NCBI GenBank assembly: GCA_030062745.1
Contig: CP099850.1
Coordinates: 9,863,538 to 9,927,537, forward strand
DNA length: 64,000 bases
DNA from: Capitulum mitella
Taxonomy: Eukaryota > Arthropoda > Thecostraca > Pollicipedomorpha > Pollicipedidae
Direction of reading: 5' to 3'
Below the pieces are notes generated by a model. That model ran no database searches. It worked only from the letters and a program-made list of their open reading frames with translations, and was not told the DNA's origin. Below are positions 62,552 to 64,000 of this stretch, one piece after another. The position numbers and the translations under genes are program-made. The stretch's first letter is position 1; each line of letters starts with the position of its first letter.

Positions 62552-64000
62552 CATATATATGCGTATATTGTGACTACACTTGCATAACGGTTGTGTATTT
62601 ATTAATACCATAAATCCCGTGCCACGTATCCTTGCGCCAAACATGCAGAGCAGAATAACAATAACAATGAAGGCCTGTGACTGCATTTTACATAAACACG
62701 TAAAGGACTTTGCGTACTATTTTGCTCACGGGAGATGCAAATTATTCCCAGTTTTCAGATCGTCACAAAATAATTACGTTTATATTTGCCTTACCTGATT
62801 ATGTCGCACAGAGTTTCCTGCGTTTCTGGCTTCTTAATAAAATGTCGAAAAATAGGAAAAACTAGCAAACCACGTGGTTTTCCAAGAAGTTTCGTTCCTG
62901 AAGCCATGCTGACAGCTGGGCTGGCAGCGTTGGCAGTTAAGGACAGTCTAGGAGCTTGTTCGCCGGGATACCGGAAATTTGCTTATTAAGATCAATAGAG
63001 GCCAGTCAACTTTATACGTATTTCAGATTAGACTTGGACATTAATTATGCCAAGTCCCTAAATATATACCAGCAAAAATTTGCATCAGCCGTCTGGCTCG
63101 TTCAAAAGTCATTTCGAAAAATGACTGGGGTAACAGATTCTTGTCAGGTGGTAGAATTTGTTTATTTCATGTTGCGTGTTTAAAGGTAGCCCAAACACTG
63201 AGTAGTTTTGAAGCGCCTCCCTGGGTATCAAGATTGCTAATCAAGGGAGCGTAATTCCAAAAATATCTGCGAATATACTCTAGCAAGTAAGCGTTCAAAA
63301 CTGGTTTTTATCGGCTTTATGACTGCATTCGCCCGCTGGGCTCGATAACTCAGTCTAAACCAGGTCTTATGACTTACAACTTCTTCTAAATCAGAGACTC
63401 GTTCAATTTTTCTTTTTTTAATTGGTCGGAATATTTTGATGGAGCGATATTAAGGACTAAGGGTCGCATTCGGGGTGAACAGATGCCAACCCAGTACACC
63501 TGATCGCGCAATTCCAGGTAACAGTGGACTGTGGCGAAATTTAACACACCGCCAAGGGTGCAACACGACCTGCGGCATTCAGCATGGCCCTATACACGGA
63601 CCACTTGCCATCAGACTTGCGGGTCAGATATCAAGCACTGGGATGGCTCAAACCCGTCTCTCCAGGACGGGGAGGCCGGCACTCAGGGGTGAAAGTTTTT
63701 GTTATTGATTGGGAGAAGGAGAAAAGTTAAGACCACTTCGCCCTTCCCCAACGACAGAGAGCTCTCCGGACTTTGTATGCCTTATTTTGAGGTCCGACTC
63801 TGTTTTCAGCGTCCTTCAAGAACGTCCCGGACTCATAAAAGCGTGGGGGGGGGGTTCCAAATAGTTTCATCCATGATCCTTTTATCCATGAATATTATGA
63901 ACCAAATCATCTTGGATATGCACCACAATCAAAGATTGGAGAGGAACTGCCATTCCCCCATAAAAAAAGTCGAAGGCTCCTGTGTGCCATTAATTTTCTT
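62552..64000. other. Gene-free right end
   Basis: Only short unconvincing open frames and a G run at about 63845. Nothing recognised. Confidence 0.45.

Noticed and set aside
1-64000. CRISPR arrays, rRNA, bacterial operons, clear tRNA genes
   Set aside because: None seen; the tandem repeats are degenerate minisatellites without spacers, and no cloverleaf with A/B boxes was recognised by eye.

Overview
The window looks like nuclear DNA of an arthropod. Evidence is the short GC-rich exons with canonical GT/AG introns, a gustatory-receptor-like seven-pass protein, a MYND/MSS51-type protein, and a dense load of microsatellites, minisatellites, hAT-type elements and GGTCA-rich repeats. A crustacean is my best guess, because exons are very GC- and CpG-rich and a secreted Frizzled-related gene is present. 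The sequence alone does not settle the class. There is no operon structure, rRNA, CRISPR or recognisable tRNA.

Every gene I could build lies on the minus strand, so transcription runs right to left. From the right: an isolated first coding exon (47809-47936) that probably starts the gustatory-receptor-like gene (six exons, 37617-42721). Next is a secreted Frizzled-related protein with a signal peptide, Frizzled CRD and netrin-like domain (five exons, 29108-35243). Then come two related tandem genes for Tyr/Pro/Gly-rich, Arg/Ser-tailed proteins (27755-28922 and 23954-24287). A two-MYND-finger MSS51-family protein follows (two coding exons, 16931-18626). Last is purine nucleoside phosphorylase (four exons, 1-2533), which runs off the left edge. 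Exons were joined only where splice sites and codon phases agree; homology is from memory of families, not from a search.

Between the genes the DNA is mostly repeats. The most striking are a roughly 2.3 kb inverted-repeat element (6110-8395) with a hairpin at its centre; a 1093-bp non-autonomous hAT element with a perfect 8-bp target duplication (48501-49593); a second 469-bp hAT-like element (62075-62543); and a decayed transposon-related coding sequence (45040-45623). There are also a dispersed 1.2-kb repeat in two copies (29620-30782 and 56828-58052) and several minisatellites inside introns. One minisatellite abuts a splice donor whose sequence is echoed by its repeat units. The right-hand third (from about 48 kb) holds no gene that I can support.

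The genes are not an obvious pathway: nucleotide salvage (PNP), a mitochondrial or MYND-type factor, secreted structural-like proteins, a Wnt antagonist and a chemoreceptor. This is an ordinary accessory-rich stretch of an animal chromosome.
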